DNA of 64,000 nt from Papio anubis (Eukaryota > Chordata > Mammalia > Primates > Cercopithecidae), in the NCBI RefSeq assembly GCF_008728515.1, contig NC_044978.1, positions 1,693,771-1,757,770 on the forward strand. Reading direction: 5' to 3'. Shown here in pieces: positions 11,740 through 22,221 of the stretch. The position numbers and the translations under genes were made by a program. A model generated the notes under the pieces. The model was not told the DNA's origin. It made no database searches and worked only from the letters and a program-made list of their open reading frames with translations. Within the stretch, counting starts at the first letter, position 1. Each line of letters begins with the position of its first letter.

Positions 11740-11975
11740 GCATGGACACAGGGAGGGGAACAACACACACTGGGGCCTGTCTGTGGGGCAGGGGGAGGAG
11801 AGCATCAGGATAAATAGCGAATCCATGCGGGACTTAAATACCCAAGTGACGGGTTGATGGGTTCAGCAAACCACCGTGGCACATGTTTACCTATGTAACA
11901 AACCAGTGTGTCCTCACATGCATTCCAGAACTTAAAATAAAATTAAATTACAATTTAAAAAAGTATTTATATAGT
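11740..11975 (+). mobile_element. L1 LINE 3' end (primate L1P type)
   Basis: Shows the typical end of the L1 3' UTR: GACACAGGGAGGGGAACA, ACACTGGGGCCTGTCTGTGG, GGCACATGTTTACCTATG, TAACAAACC and an A-rich tail. It is 5' truncated with no coding part. Confidence 0.9.
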
Positions 11976-12006
11976 AACCAGAAAAGAAAAAAAAAAGAGA
12001 GATAGA

Positions 12007-12308
12007 GACTGGGCACCGTGGCTCACATCTGTAATCCCAGCACTTTGGGAGGCTGAGGTGGGCGGTTCTCCTGAGGTCAGGAGTCAAGACCAGCCCGGCC
12101 AATGTGGTAAAACCCCATCTGTAGTAAAACTACAAAAATTAGCCGGGCATGTTAGCACATGCCTGTAATCCCAGCTACTCAGAAGGCTGAGGCACGAGAA
12201 TTGCTTGAACCGAGGAGGCAGAGGCTGCAGTGAGCCGGGACCAAGCCACTGCACTTCAGCCTGGGTGACAGAGTAAGACTCTGTCTAAAAAAAAAAAAAA
12301 AAAAAAAA
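12007..12308 (+). mobile_element. Alu SINE (S-type)
   Basis: ACTGGGCACCGTGGCTCACATC start, both monomers, 22-bp A tail. Confidence 0.93.
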
Positions 12309-12839
12309 GGTGTTCTACCTGGGTGTGTCTGCAGTGAAGGGTTCAGGGATTATGGAGTGTGAGGGTTTAAGAAATTTGGTTGGGGGCCAAGGCCAGTTTC
12401 TTTTCGTGTTTTGGGCGACAACCTCGAGACCTTTGTGAGTGTCTGGGAAGGTTCAAGACTCCGGTTTGGGCCCGGTTTGGGTTTGGGTCTGGGTGTGCTG
12501 GGAGAAGCCTGCACCTGGCTGGGTCACAGAGCGGTCAAGGCACTCTGCGATTTTTGGTCGGGACACAGGAAGAAAGTGAAGTAGGGGAGAAAGGTTACCG
12601 GGGGACCCCACAGAGGCCATTGCAAAACTGGGGCGGTAGAGTTTCCGTAAGGACAGAACCAGGACCCCCAGGCAGAAGTGGGAGGAATAGAAGGCAAAAT
12701 TCCGACCTCAGATTCAGGTTCTCGGTCAGAACGGTGAGGAATCCGGGCACTGTCTAAAAATGCAAACAGAATCATGCTAGTGTAGACGTCCAAGCGTGGT
12801 GAGGAGCGATTCATAGTTAGCACTGTTGGGTGCTTACAC
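12309..12839. other. Unique stretch
   Basis: GGTTTGGGCCCGGTTTGGG is locally repetitive near 12461-12485. A 125-codon plus frame and a 99-codon minus frame overlap and neither looks real. Confidence 0.45.
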
Positions 12840-12892
12840 CTTAAATTAAGTGATGCTCCAAGTACAAGTGTTATATCATTTCATACATACAA

Positions 12893-12978
12893 CAGCCCTA
12901 TACAGCCCTGTACAGCCTCGCACAGCCCTGCACGGCCCTGTACAGCCTCGTACAACCCTGCATGGCCCTATACAGACC
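12893..12978 (+). repeat. Minisatellite, about 10-bp unit CAGCCCTGTA
   Basis: Eight to nine imperfect units alternate CAGCCCTGTA, CAGCCTCGCA and CGGCCCTGTA. It lies inside the MIR element. Confidence 0.85.
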
Positions 12979-13010
12979 TGTGAAACAGGTATTATTTCCA
13001 TTTTCTTTTT

Positions 13011-13305
13011 CTTTTTTTTTTTTGAGAGAGGGCATCACTCTGTCACTCAGGCCAGAATGTGATGGCACAATCACGGCTCACTGCAGCCTCGACCTCCCAG
13101 GCTTAAGTGATCCTCCCACCTCAGCCTCCTGAGTAACTGGGACCACAGGTGTGCCTCCACGCCTGGCTCATTATTTTTCTTTTTCTTTTTGGTAATAATA
13201 CTATTTGGGGTCTCACTATGTTGCCCAGGCTGGTCTTGAACAGGGCTCAAGCGATCCTCCTGCCTGGGCCTCCCAAAGTGCTGAGATTACAGTGTGCCAG
13301 CCCAG
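13011..13305 (-). mobile_element. AluJ-type SINE
   Basis: Diverged Alu: poly(T), GAGAGAGGGCATCACTCTG, ACTGCAGCCTCGACCTCCC (old subfamily bases), end GATTACAGTGTGCCAGCCC. Confidence 0.85.
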
Positions 13306-13569
13306 ATATTATTTTCAAACACGTTTTCCTGATGAGGGAACTGAGGCACAGGGAGACAAGGCGGTACAGTTAGTAAGTGGCGGAGTGGTGGAGCCTAGAT
13401 TTGAATGCAGGAGACCCGGCTTTACTGCCTTTGCACTTCGTCTTCGCATCTGGCTGACCCAGAGGCAGACGCACCATGGAGCTACAGAAACTTCAGTTTC
13501 AGGCTCTTATTTATTTGAGACTCTCTAAGACCCTGGGCCTAATTTTATCATTTGTAATTTTAAAATTAT

Positions 13570-13813
13570 TTTTCTTTTATTTTTTTTTTTGAGACAGAGT
13601 CTCGCTCTGTCACCAGGCTAGAGTGCAGTGGCGCAATCTTGGCTCACTGCAACTTCCGCCTCTCAGGTTCAAGTGATTCTCCTGCCTCAACCTCCCCAAT
13701 AGCAGAAATTACAGGCACACGCCACCACAGCCGGCTAATTTTTGTATTTTTAGTAGAGACAGGGTTTCACTATGTTGGCCAGGATGGTCTCAATCTCTTG
13801 ACCTCATGATCCA
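13570..13813 (-). mobile_element. Alu SINE, missing its head; left half of a chimeric Alu
   Basis: Runs from poly(T) to CTCATGATCCACC and then jumps into the middle of another Alu without the expected GCCTCGGCCTCCCAAAG segment. Confidence 0.9.
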
Positions 13814-14025
13814 CCTCCCGGGTTCCCGCCATTCTCCTGCCTCAGCCTCCCGAGTAGCTGGGACTACAGGCGCCCGCCGCCTCGCCCGGCTAGTTTTTTG
13901 TATTTTTTAGTAGAGACGGGGTTTCACCGGGTTAGCCAGGATAGTCTCGATCTCCTGACCTCGTGATCCGCCCGTCTCGGCCTCCCAAAGTGCTGGGATT
14001 ACAGGCTTGAGCCACCGCGCCTGGC
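13814..14025 (-). mobile_element. AluY (YRa-like), missing its tail half; right part of chimeric Alu
   Basis: Starts inside the right monomer (TCCCGGGTTCCCGCCATTC) and ends GAGCCACCGCGCCTGGCC. CGCCTCGCCCGGCTAG is the monkey AluY linker in reverse. Confidence 0.9.
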
Positions 14026-14148
14026 CCCAAATTATTTTTCTTAAAGAGGTCGGGCCTCAAAAAACCTTGCACCATTCTGTGAGCTGTCAATAAGAAAGTT
14101 GCAACAGCATATCTCAGGCAACTGTGCAACAGTGCAACTATGGGTAAC

Positions 14149-14203
14149 TTTCTCTCTCTCTCTCTCTCTTTCTCTCTCTTTTTCTTTCTTTTTTTTTTTT
14201 TTG
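14149..14203. repeat. (TC)n / poly-pyrimidine tract
   Basis: TCTCTCTCTCTCTCTCTCTC interrupted by TTTC and ending in a 14-bp T run. Confidence 0.9.
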
Positions 14204-14242
14204 CAAACAAGCTGTTTATTTGCAGATGTAAAACAAGACCCC

Positions 14243-14566
14243 AGCCAGGTGTGATGGCTCGCACCTGTAATCCCAGCACTTGGGGAGGCCAAGGCGGGCG
14301 GATCACTTGAGGTCAGGGGTTCAGGACCAGCCTGGCCAACATGGTGAAACCCCATCTCTACTAAAAATACAGAAAAAAAAAAAGAAAGAAAGAAAGGTAG
14401 CCGGGCATGGTGGCACGCACCTCTAATCCCAGTTACTCGGGAGGCTGAGGCAGGAGGATCACTCAAGCCCGGGAGGCAGAAGTTGCAGTGAGCCGAGATC
14501 ACGCCATTGCACTCCAGCCTGGGCAGCAGAGCGAGACTCTGCCTCAAAAACAAACAAACACAAAAC
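14243..14566 (+). mobile_element. Alu SINE
   Basis: CAGCCAGGTGTGATGGCTCGC start, AAAGAAAGAAAG expansion in the central A-rich linker, AAACAAACAAAC tail. Near-identical flanks: ACAAGACCCCA and ACAAAGACCCCA. Confidence 0.93.
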
Positions 14567-15180
14567 AAAGACCCCAATGGGTGGCAAGGGCATTCCAGGC
14601 TCACCTGCAGCAATGCCTCCCTGGCCAGAAAGGGCCTGTAGGACCAGAAATGTCAACCCTCCCGATCCCCAACACTTGTTTGTCCCCAGTCGAAAACAAC
14701 TACGACTCTAGCAGAAGGGTTACCCCAGTTAAAACCTACTCAGCCAAGAAGAATGAGACAAACCAACAGAGATGCCAATGAGAAATCAGTGGCTATCAGG
14801 CATGGAGCTCGCAGCCAGCCACTCCCACCCCAGTGAGAGGCCACCCTGGAAAACCTGCCCCTGGAGGGTTCTCGAGGACAACGTCCCGTCCTCTCCCTGG
14901 GGAGGTCCCACTCTTGAAAGAAGATAAAACCCTAAAACCTCAGAACCTAAAAAACACACTCAAGTCCCCAGAATTCCAAAGTCAGCTAACCCCACCTCAC
15001 CCCATCCTACCCCTGCCCAGAGCATTTTGCTGAAATGAATCCACCCCTGCCCATCTAGCAGGAGCCCCTCCTCAGGAGTGAGTAGGACACGTCCTCAGAC
15101 ACTCACCGTCCTCCTCCTGGGTCGTTCACTCGGACTTGCAGGTAGAAAGGTGAGCCACAACCGACACTCCTAGCCAGAGA
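14567..15180. other. Unique stretch
   Basis: C-rich in places. No recognisable gene, and short frames lack motifs. Confidence 0.45.
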
Positions 15181-15376
15181 GTAAAGTTTCTATTGGAACC
15201 CGCCCAGATCATGGCCTTGGTGAAGGAGACATGAGCTCAGCTCCTTGTACAGACGCTTTGTGAAGCCAGGATAGTGGGTGTTGGCCGCACAAGCCATCAC
15301 ATGGGAGACCCGCAGCAGGCCCGGGGAGGTCTCACAGGACTCCATGTGTGTATGCAATATAAAAACGTAGACAGGT
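15181..15376 (-). pseudogene. Copy 1 of a duplicated gene-like segment (identity unknown)
   Basis: About 195 bp matching 15857-16053 at roughly 93-95% by eye, from GTAAAG(T/C)TTCT to AAAACGTAGACAGG. Many differences are CG in copy 2 versus TG/CA here. On the minus strand both copies share a frame with a stretch of the form ARPVYVFILHT..MESCETSPG. I could not name the parent, so calling it a pseudogene fragment is a guess. Confidence 0.55.
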
Positions 15377-15665
15377 CGAGTATGGTGCCTCACGCCTGTA
15401 ATCCCAGCACTTTGGGAGGCCGAGGTGGGCGGATCACGAGGTCAGAAGATCGAGACCATCCTGGCTAACACGGTGAAACCCCATCTCTACTAAAAATAGA
15501 AAAAATTAGCCAGGCGTGGTGGCGGCGCCTGTAGTCCCAGCTACTTGAGGCTGAGGCAGGAGAATCGCTTGAACCTGGGAGGCGGAGCTTGCAGTGAGCC
15601 GAGATCACGCCACTGCACTCCAGCCTGGGGGACAGAGCGAGATTCCGTCTCCAAAAAAAAAAAAA
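15374..15665 (+). mobile_element. Alu SINE (Y/S-type), head altered at duplication junction
   Basis: Begins ACAGGTCGAGTATGGTGCCTC exactly where copy 1 of the duplicated segment ends. The rest is a normal Alu with a 12-bp A tail. Confidence 0.9.
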
Positions 15666-16130
15666 TGGTTACAAGGAGAGGATGCCGTGCTTTCCAGCCT
15701 TGTTCACGTCATGGCACACATCTGACATGTTTTTTGCGAGGCAGACAGGAGTGCTCACACAGCTGGTGGTCACCTTCCCGAGCCCCACCGAATGGCTGAG
15801 GTCCACATCTCAGGACACTTTAATCTGCGTGGAACACTAACCGAGGCACAGTGACGGTAAAGCTTCTGTTGGAACCCGCCCAGATCGTGGCCTTGGTGAA
15901 GGAGACGATCCGCGCTCAGCTCCTTGCACAGATGCTTTATGAAGCCAGGATAGCGGGTGTTGGCCGCACAAGCCATCACGTGGGAGACCCGCAGCAGGCC
16001 CGGGGAGGTCTCACAGGACTCCATGCGTGTATGCAATATAAAAACGTAGACAGGCCGGGCGACATCAGCCCATTCTTCCACACACAGGACGTGAAGCGCA
16101 CGCACTCATAACATTTAGCAAAGTTCACAC
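15666..16130 (-). pseudogene. Copy 2 region of duplicated gene-like segment; possible processed pseudogene
   Basis: Contains the 205-bp match to copy 1 (15857-16061) inside a longer non-repeat segment. A 111-codon minus-strand frame (16105 to 15770) crosses it. A plus-strand frame (15851-16111) overlaps it as well. I cannot identify a parent gene, see no poly(A) tail or target-site repeat, and cannot exclude ordinary unique sequence that was locally duplicated. Confidence 0.4.
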
Positions 16131-16230
16131 CATGTCCTAGGAGCTCAGGGCAAAGGTGTGAGAGTCCCAGGACGGAAGGATGAAAACAAGACTTCCTCTT
16201 TAAAATAGTTACGCATTCATTTTAAATGTA

Positions 16231-16504
16231 TTTGTAAGACAGGGTGTCGCTCTGTTGTCCAGACAATGGCTCACCGCAGCCTCCAGCTCTGGGCTCAAGT
16301 GATCCTCCCGTCTCAGCTTCTGAGTAGCTGGGCCTGTAGGCACCTGCCGCCACGCCTGGCTAATTTGTTTTCATTTTTATTTTTGGTGGAAGCAGAGTCT
16401 TGCTGTGTTGCTCAGGCTGGTCTCAAATTTTTGGCCTCAAGGGATCCTCCCACTTCAGCCTCCCAAAGTGCTGGGATCACAGCATGTGTCACCAGGCCCA
16501 ACCT
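16231..16504 (-). mobile_element. AluJ-type SINE
   Basis: Diverged: AAGACAGGGTGTCGCTCTG start, CTGGGCTCAAGTGATCCTCC, end GTGTCACCAGGCCCAACC. Confidence 0.82.
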
Positions 16505-16991
16505 AGTTGTATGTATTTACTATATATTATATCAGTTGAGTTTTTAAACATTGGGGAACAGAATGCTCAGCAAGCAGGATCAGAGGACTGCACAGCCATA
16601 AGAAAACAATGTGTGGAGGTTTTCTTTTACTACAACTGAACTTTTATTAATATTTTCCCTCTAAAATAGTAACACCAAGCTTGGAAACGTTTCAAAGATG
16701 TTGGTGCCTCTGTGTTCTGTCTTCCCCACAAGTCCAGTGTCTTTCTGTCTCCTTTCTGAAGAACACAAAATAGAGCCTCTGGGGGAGACGGGAGAGCTAA
16801 CAAAAGTCATCCTGCCCCACACGTTGTTGTGATTTGTGCTCATGTAATTGTCACAGGGACCAGGTCTTCCCCACACTGTTGAGAAGAGGCAACTAAGTCT
16901 CTGAGAGTTGAAATAACTTGTGAACGTTAAAACTGTCACTTTGTGGCAAAGTCAAGCATTCAAGCCCAGGTTGTCTAGTTTCATTTCTTTA
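16505..16991. other. Unique stretch
   Basis: No gene or repeat recognised. The longest minus frame is 92 codons, without motifs. Confidence 0.4.
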
Positions 16992-17162
16992 ACTTTTTTT
17001 TTTTCGTGTGAGACAGAGTCTGCTCCCTCAGCCCAGGTTGGCGTGTCGCAGTCACAGCTCACTGCAGCCTTGACCTCCTGGGCTCCCCCTCTTCCCACCT
17101 CAGCCTCCAGAGTAACTGGATGCCCCGGTGGGTGCCACCACGCCCAGCTAATTTTTCAGTTT
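16992..17162 (-). mobile_element. AluJ-type SINE, left segment (interrupted)
   Basis: Old Alu running from poly(T) through CCAGCTAATTTTTCAG. It resumes at 17475 after an inserted AluS. Confidence 0.85.
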
Positions 17163-17474
17163 TTAGTTTTTTTGTTTTTGTGTTTGTGTTTTGAGACAGA
17201 GTCTCACTCTGTCACCCAAGCTGGAGTGCAGTGGGGCAATCTGGGCTCACTGAAACCTCTGCCTCCCGGGTTCCAGCTATTCTCCTGCCTCAGGCTGCTG
17301 AGTAGCTGGGATCACAGATGCACACCACCATGCCCAGCTAATTTTTTGTATTTTAAGTAGAGACGGGATTTCGCCATTTTGGTCAGACTGGTCTCAAACT
17401 CCTGACCTCTGGTGATCCGCCCACCTCAGCCTCCCAAAGTATTGGGATTACAGGCATGAACCACGGTGCCCAGC
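17163..17474 (-). mobile_element. AluS inserted inside an AluJ
   Basis: TTTGTGTTTTGAGACAGAGTCTC ... CACGGTGCCCAGCCC. CAGTTTTTAG and CAGTTTTTTG lie on either side. Confidence 0.9.
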
Positions 17475-17606
17475 CCTCAGTTTTTTGTAGAAATAAGTTC
17501 TCACTATGTTGCCAAGGCTGGTCTCAAACTCCTGGGTTCAAGCGATCCTCCCACCTCAGCCTCCGAAAGTGCTGGGATTAGAGGTGCGAGTCACCACTCA
17601 GCCTCA
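17475..17606 (-). mobile_element. AluJ-type SINE, right segment
   Basis: Continues the element at 16992-17162: TAGAAATAAGTTCTCACTATG to CGAGTCACCACTCAGCC. Confidence 0.85.
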
Positions 17607-18043
17607 GTGTCTAGTTTCAAAGTCTAAGCACTACTCCAATCCTTCCCAGCGTAGTTTCTTGGGGAATAAACGCAATGCTCTGGCGAGACCGTAAGGCAGG
17701 GCACACGTGGCCTTTCGCTGGTCTGGAACTAGTGTGTCTGTCCCTTCGGTGTGGGCGTGTGAAGGAAGCCTCTGGGACTCCTTGCAGTGCAGGTAGAATG
17801 AAGGGAGGGGACAACCAACACACACACAGCACAGGACGCACAGGGAGCCTTCCTGCCTGCCGGAGACGCACTTGGGGAAGAATCAGAGAGACACCCAGGG
17901 GCTTCTGTGCACTGTGTTCACCACAGTGGGAGGTATAATAGTGACCAACAGAAAATCTGAATGCTACACCATGGTGGAATGATTACATAAATTAGGGAGA
18001 GTCATATAATGAAGTACTACTCCCATTAAAAATCATATTTTCT
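17607..18043. other. Unique stretch
   Basis: Overlapping plus and minus frames of 64-87 codons with no recognisable product. Confidence 0.4.
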
Positions 18044-18338
18044 GCCTGGCACAGTGGCTCACGCCTGTAATCCCAGCACTTTGGGAGGCCAAGGCAGGTG
18101 GATCACGAGGTCAGGAGTTCAAGACCAGCCTCGCCAACACAGTGAAACCCCATCTCTACTAAAAATACACAAATTAGCCGAGTGTGATGGCACGTGCCTG
18201 TAAACCCAGCTACAAGGGAGACTGAGGCAGGAGAATCACTTGAACCCGGGTGGTGGAGGTTGCAGTGAGCCAAGACCATGCCATTGCACTTCAGCCTGGG
18301 TGACAGAGTAGGACTCCATCTCAAAAAAAAAAAAAAAA
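18044..18338 (+). mobile_element. Alu SINE
   Basis: GCCTGGCACAGTGGCTCACGC start, 16-bp A tail, followed at once by another Alu in the same orientation. Confidence 0.93.
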
Positions 18339-18340
18339 TC

Positions 18341-18639
18341 AGGCCGTGTGTGGTGGCTCATACCTGTAATCCCAGCACTTTGGGAGGCCGAAGTGAGTGG
18401 ATCACCTGAGGTAAGGAGTTCGAGACAAGCCTGACCAATATGGTGAAACCCCGTCTCTATTGAAAAAAAAAAAAAATTAGCCAGGCATGGTGGTGGGCAC
18501 CTGTAGTCCCAGCTACTGGGGAGGCTGAGAGAGGAGAATTGTTTGAACCTGGGAGGTAGAGGTTGCAGTGAGCCGAGATCGCGCCACTGCACTCCAGCCT
18601 GGGGGACAGAGCGAGACTCCACCTCAAAAAAAAAAAAAA
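18341..18639 (+). mobile_element. Alu SINE
   Basis: AGGCCGTGTGTGGTGGCTCATAC start. AAAATCATATTTTC before the first Alu and AAAAATCATAGTTTC after this one bracket the tandem pair. Confidence 0.93.
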
Positions 18640-19380
18640 ATCATAGTTTCTAAGACAATTAAATTCAATGCATGCTCCTATATTATTCCTGGTCACTGGA
18701 AGACTGAAAAACAACTATAAAGAACATTACAAGGACAAGTGACAAATTTTCATATGAAGTGTTTATTAGGTGATATCATTGTATCATTTATTGAATGTAG
18801 ATTTTTGGATAAGATAAATGTAATGTAATAAAATGTGCTAATCTGTAGAAGACACATGCTTATACATTTAGGAATATAAAAATTCATATTTTCAAGAACT
18901 ATCTAATGATTGAAGTAAGTTCACTATGTAATATTATGGTAACTTTTTTTTCATTTTGCTAAAAGCATACATACGTTAAAAAACAAAGGATTAGAAAGAT
19001 ATACACAAAAATATTAGCACTGGTTATCTGCATGTTGTAAAATTACATGCAATTTTTATTTTAACCTTTGCACATTGCAGCATGTTCTCATTTTCCTGTG
19101 GTGATGTATTAGGTCTCATCCTTCCAAGGTACACGCCAGGGATAAATCCAAGAATACGGAAGGCTGGATTGGCCACATTCTTCAGTTAACTCAGTGTAAG
19201 AGGGCCTTGTAAAGTGATCTAAGGTCAGATAAGGTACCGATACTCTCTAAGCGTGATAGGGAGATTGTGGCAGGGCAGGGGGAGGTACACCAGGAAGCTG
19301 GGAACAATCAGAGCAAAAAAGTAGATAAAGGTCTTATCTGAAGTTGTTTTGGATATCAGATTTCAGCATGAGATTGGCAA
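18640..19380. other. AT-rich stretch, probably decayed repeats
   Basis: Parts (about 18670-18860 and 18930-19080) read like old LINE or DNA-element sequence, but I cannot assign a family. No gene. Confidence 0.35.
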
Positions 19381-19738
19381 TATTTGATTTTTAAAGTGCT
19401 CCAGGAGGAAGAAAATTTAAAAATGAAGCAAATTGCAGTCCGACGCGGAAGATTCCTCCTGATGTCCTTCCTCCTTCTTCTAGCTGATTTTGAAGAGGTA
19501 GAGAAGCAAATTCCACTTGGAATAGCTATGTCCTGGGGAAACGGACCACTCAGGAAAAGGGGGAAGACAGGGATTTGGAGAGGAATTAACAAGGGAGGAT
19601 AAGGGAACAGCTTAAGGAATGGTGGCAGGTTCTGTGGGGACACCCTCATATTCAGGGAATGTCATCATCACAAGTTGAAAGGCCGAAGCAGCAAGACCCC
19701 GCCCTGAGCAGTGCAAGGGATGAGTGTCTACACGAGGG
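19381..19738 (+). other. Unassigned stretch with a small hydrophobic-start ORF
   Basis: A 72-codon plus frame (19384-19602) contains, from an internal Met at about residue 14, a basic then strongly hydrophobic segment (RRGRFLLMSFLLLLADF) like a signal peptide. No family recognised, no downstream exon evident. It may be a retroelement or gene relic. Confidence 0.3.
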
Positions 19739-19739
19739 A

Positions 19740-20465
19740 ACACGCCTCCCAGGGTCCACTCTCACTCCCCTTCTCACCCCCACTCTCACTCCCCTTCTTC
19801 ATTCCATCCTTCCATCCTTCTCATCCATCCTTCCTTCCTCTTCCACCACCCTTCCACTCTCCCATTCCTCCTTCCTCCTTCTTCCATTCCACTCCTCAGT
19901 CCCCGTCCTGCTTTATCTCATCACATTCACTCTCATCCACTTCCACTTTATCCTCCATCACATTACTCGTCCACATCTCACCTTCCCCTTCCTTCCTTCC
20001 TTCCTCCATCCTTCCTTCTTTTCTTCCATTCTCCTTCCTCATCTCATTCTCCTTAATAAAATATTTTGTTTATGGTCTTTGGGTCTCCTTCATTTTCTCC
20101 TTTTTGTTCATAAATATTTTATTTTATCATTAAAATGTCGGTCACGTCTTCCTTCCATTCCTTCCATTCCATCTTCTTCCGTCCCTTCCTTCCTCCGTCC
20201 TCCTTCCAGATCCATCCGTCCATCCTTCCATTCCTTCCCCATCTTTGTTCATCGTCCATCATCCATTCATTTCATCCTTCCATTCCTTTTATTTCCATTC
20301 CTTCCACTCTTCCACCACTCTTCCTCCATCCCTCCTTCCCTCCTTCCTCTCCCCTTCATCCACTCTCCATCCCTTCATCCACTCACCCTTCCCTTCATCC
20401 ACTCCTCTTCATCCCCACTCTCCTCCCTTCTCCCCCCCCACTCACTTAATCTCACTTCCTCATCT
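19740..20465 (+). repeat. 0.7-kb pyrimidine-rich (TTCC/CATCC)n low-complexity tract
   Basis: Almost exclusively C/T with A every few bases (CCATCCTTCC, CTTCCTTCC, CCACTCTC units). It is interrupted at about 20045-20135 by an AT-rich island. The long frames here (up to 271 codons) are Ser/Pro/His/Leu/Phe-only products of the repeat, not proteins. Confidence 0.92.
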
Positions 20466-20661
20466 TTAAATTAAGAGTGGAGTTAGCTTTGACAGCTTTG
20501 TTGTGAATCATTCCACAAAAGAGTGGGATTTTCGGCAATCAAGAAAAGATATATTCCAAATGTTTGCAGTTTGCTTTTTATAATTTTGTTTCTTGGCACT
20601 TTGAAATTTAGAGAGAGAGGAAATCAAGATCTCAAAAATCCTATACATAATAAAATAAGTG

Positions 20662-20965
20662 GAGCCCAGGTGCGGTGGCTCACACCTACAATCCCAGCAC
20701 TTGGGAGACTGAGGCGGGCGGATCACTTGAGGTCAGGAATTCAAGACCAGCCTGGCCAACATGGCAAAACCCCATCTCTACTAAAAATACAAAAATTTGC
20801 TGGGCATGGTGGTGAGTGCCGGTAATCCCAGCTATTTGGGAGGCTGAGGCAGGAGAATTGCTTGAACCCCGGAGGCAGAGGTTGCAGTCAGCCGAGATCG
20901 CTCCATTGCACTCCAGCCTGGGTGACAGAGAGACTCCATCTTAAAACAAACAAACAAACAACACA
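20662..20965 (+). mobile_element. Alu SINE
   Basis: AGCCCAGGTGCGGTGGCTCACAC start, (AAAC)n tail. Confidence 0.92.
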
Positions 20966-21064
20966 CACCTGCAGGGACAGATCACTGAAGACAGCGAGCC
21001 TAGTGCAGACCACCAGCCGAAAGAGCTCCCCTCAGCCGCCACCCCTTCCTAACAAACCCTGACT

Positions 21065-21364
21065 TTTCTTTTTTTTTTTTTTGAGATGGAGTTTTGCTCT
21101 TGTTGCCCAGGCTGGAGTGCAATGGAGCGATCTCTGCTCACTGCAACATCTGTCTCCCAGGTTCAGGCGATTCTGCTGCCTCAGCTTCCTGAGTAGCTGG
21201 TATTACAGGCATGCGCCACCACGCCCGGCTAATTTTTGTATTTTTAGTAGAGATGGGGTTTCTCCACATTGGTCAGGCTGGTCTCAAACTCCCGACCTCA
21301 GGTGATCCACCCGCCTCAGCCTCCCAAAGTGCTGGGATGACAGGCGTGAGCCACCGCGCCCGGC
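21065..21364 (-). mobile_element. Alu SINE (S-type)
   Basis: Poly(T) to CCACCGCGCCCGGCC. CCCTGAC lies on both sides. Confidence 0.94.
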
Positions 21365-22116
21365 CTGCCCTGACGTTTTGAGGTAAGAGGAGGGTAGGCT
21401 CTTTGGCCTTCCAGAGATTGAAAGCCTTCAATCGCAGAACATCGCAAAAGCCCAGAAAAGAACCTTATATACAGTGCGGTATAGTCGCTTGGCGTCCCCT
21501 GCCGTGATACATTTACTGAATAGAGACTTTACTCTGACCTTTTAACATATTAACGGAAGGTTCCAGCCTCTTGTGATTATGGAAACGTGAATGGTATGAC
21601 GATATTCACACAAATCTTTGCAGTGTTCTGAATTATACTTATGTATATAAGTATATATAAGCCTTCCTGAGCACAAACACTGCAGGCTCGTGGGATGGGA
21701 AGGAAAATGGCTTTTGGGAGAAGGATGAGGCCTGAGCCCTTTCACCCGCCCTGGAAAGATGTGCCTGTGCCTTGGTTTCCCAGACGGATTTGAGTTGCCC
21801 CAGCCTGCAGAGCTCTGCACGGAGGACAAAGACACATTCGAACAGCACAGTTTTTCAGAGTCAAATAATTAAATACACTTGAAAAAGTGACATCTATTTA
21901 TAAAGTGCGGCCTATGGCAGTAGGATTCATGGTAACAGGGTCTCAGTATTTGAGTGACCAGCACATACATGGGGTAGCCTAGAGATTTCATTTAGTTAAC
22001 GACACAGAATATGATCAGCTCTCTTCTGTTGGGGTTGAAGTCGATCGTGTAATTTGGCTGTTCATAGTGGGATCACGTTAATGGAAACTCTTGGGGGTGG
22101 GGTGGGGGTAGGGGAG
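21365..22116. other. 3' flank of TRIML1
   Basis: Unique sequence. A TATATAAGTATATATAAG segment lies at about 21642-21660. No gene recognised. Confidence 0.45.
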
Positions 22117-22122
22117 TTTATT
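22117..22122 (-). terminator. Candidate TRIML1 polyadenylation signal AATAAA
   Basis: TTTATT on the plus strand is AATAAA on the minus strand, about 100 bp past the TRIML1 stop codon. It is the first such hexamer I see. Cleavage context is not obvious because the downstream strand is C-rich. Confidence 0.4.
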
Positions 22123-22221
22123 TCAGATCACCTGACATTAATACTGTCGATGCCTTCATCATCTTAATAGTTATGTCTTGGTCTCAGACATCGCCCGCTG
22201 TGAAGGCTCAGGGCACGCCCC

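Larger units (their letters stand above)
12840..13445 (+). mobile_element. MIR SINE, split by a minisatellite and an AluJ
   Basis: The 3' half (13306-13445) reads GAGGGAACTGAGGCACAGGG ... TTAGTAAGTGGCGGAGTGG ... GATTTGAATGCAGGAGACC, typical MIR. The 5' part (TATCATTTCATACATACAAC ... CAGGTATTATTTCC) lies upstream of the Alu. ATTATTTTC / ATTATTTCC bracket the inserted Alu. Confidence 0.75.

Noticed and set aside
14041..14613. 190-codon minus-strand frame with LALLPRLECNGVISAHCN-type wording
   Set aside because: This is the familiar translation of an antisense Alu. The same peptide recurs in dozens of frames across the window.
19659..20474. 271-codon open frame
   Set aside because: The product is only Ser/Pro/His/Leu/Phe/Ile from a CATCC/TTCC tract, and all three frames of the strand are open. 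Low complexity, not a gene.
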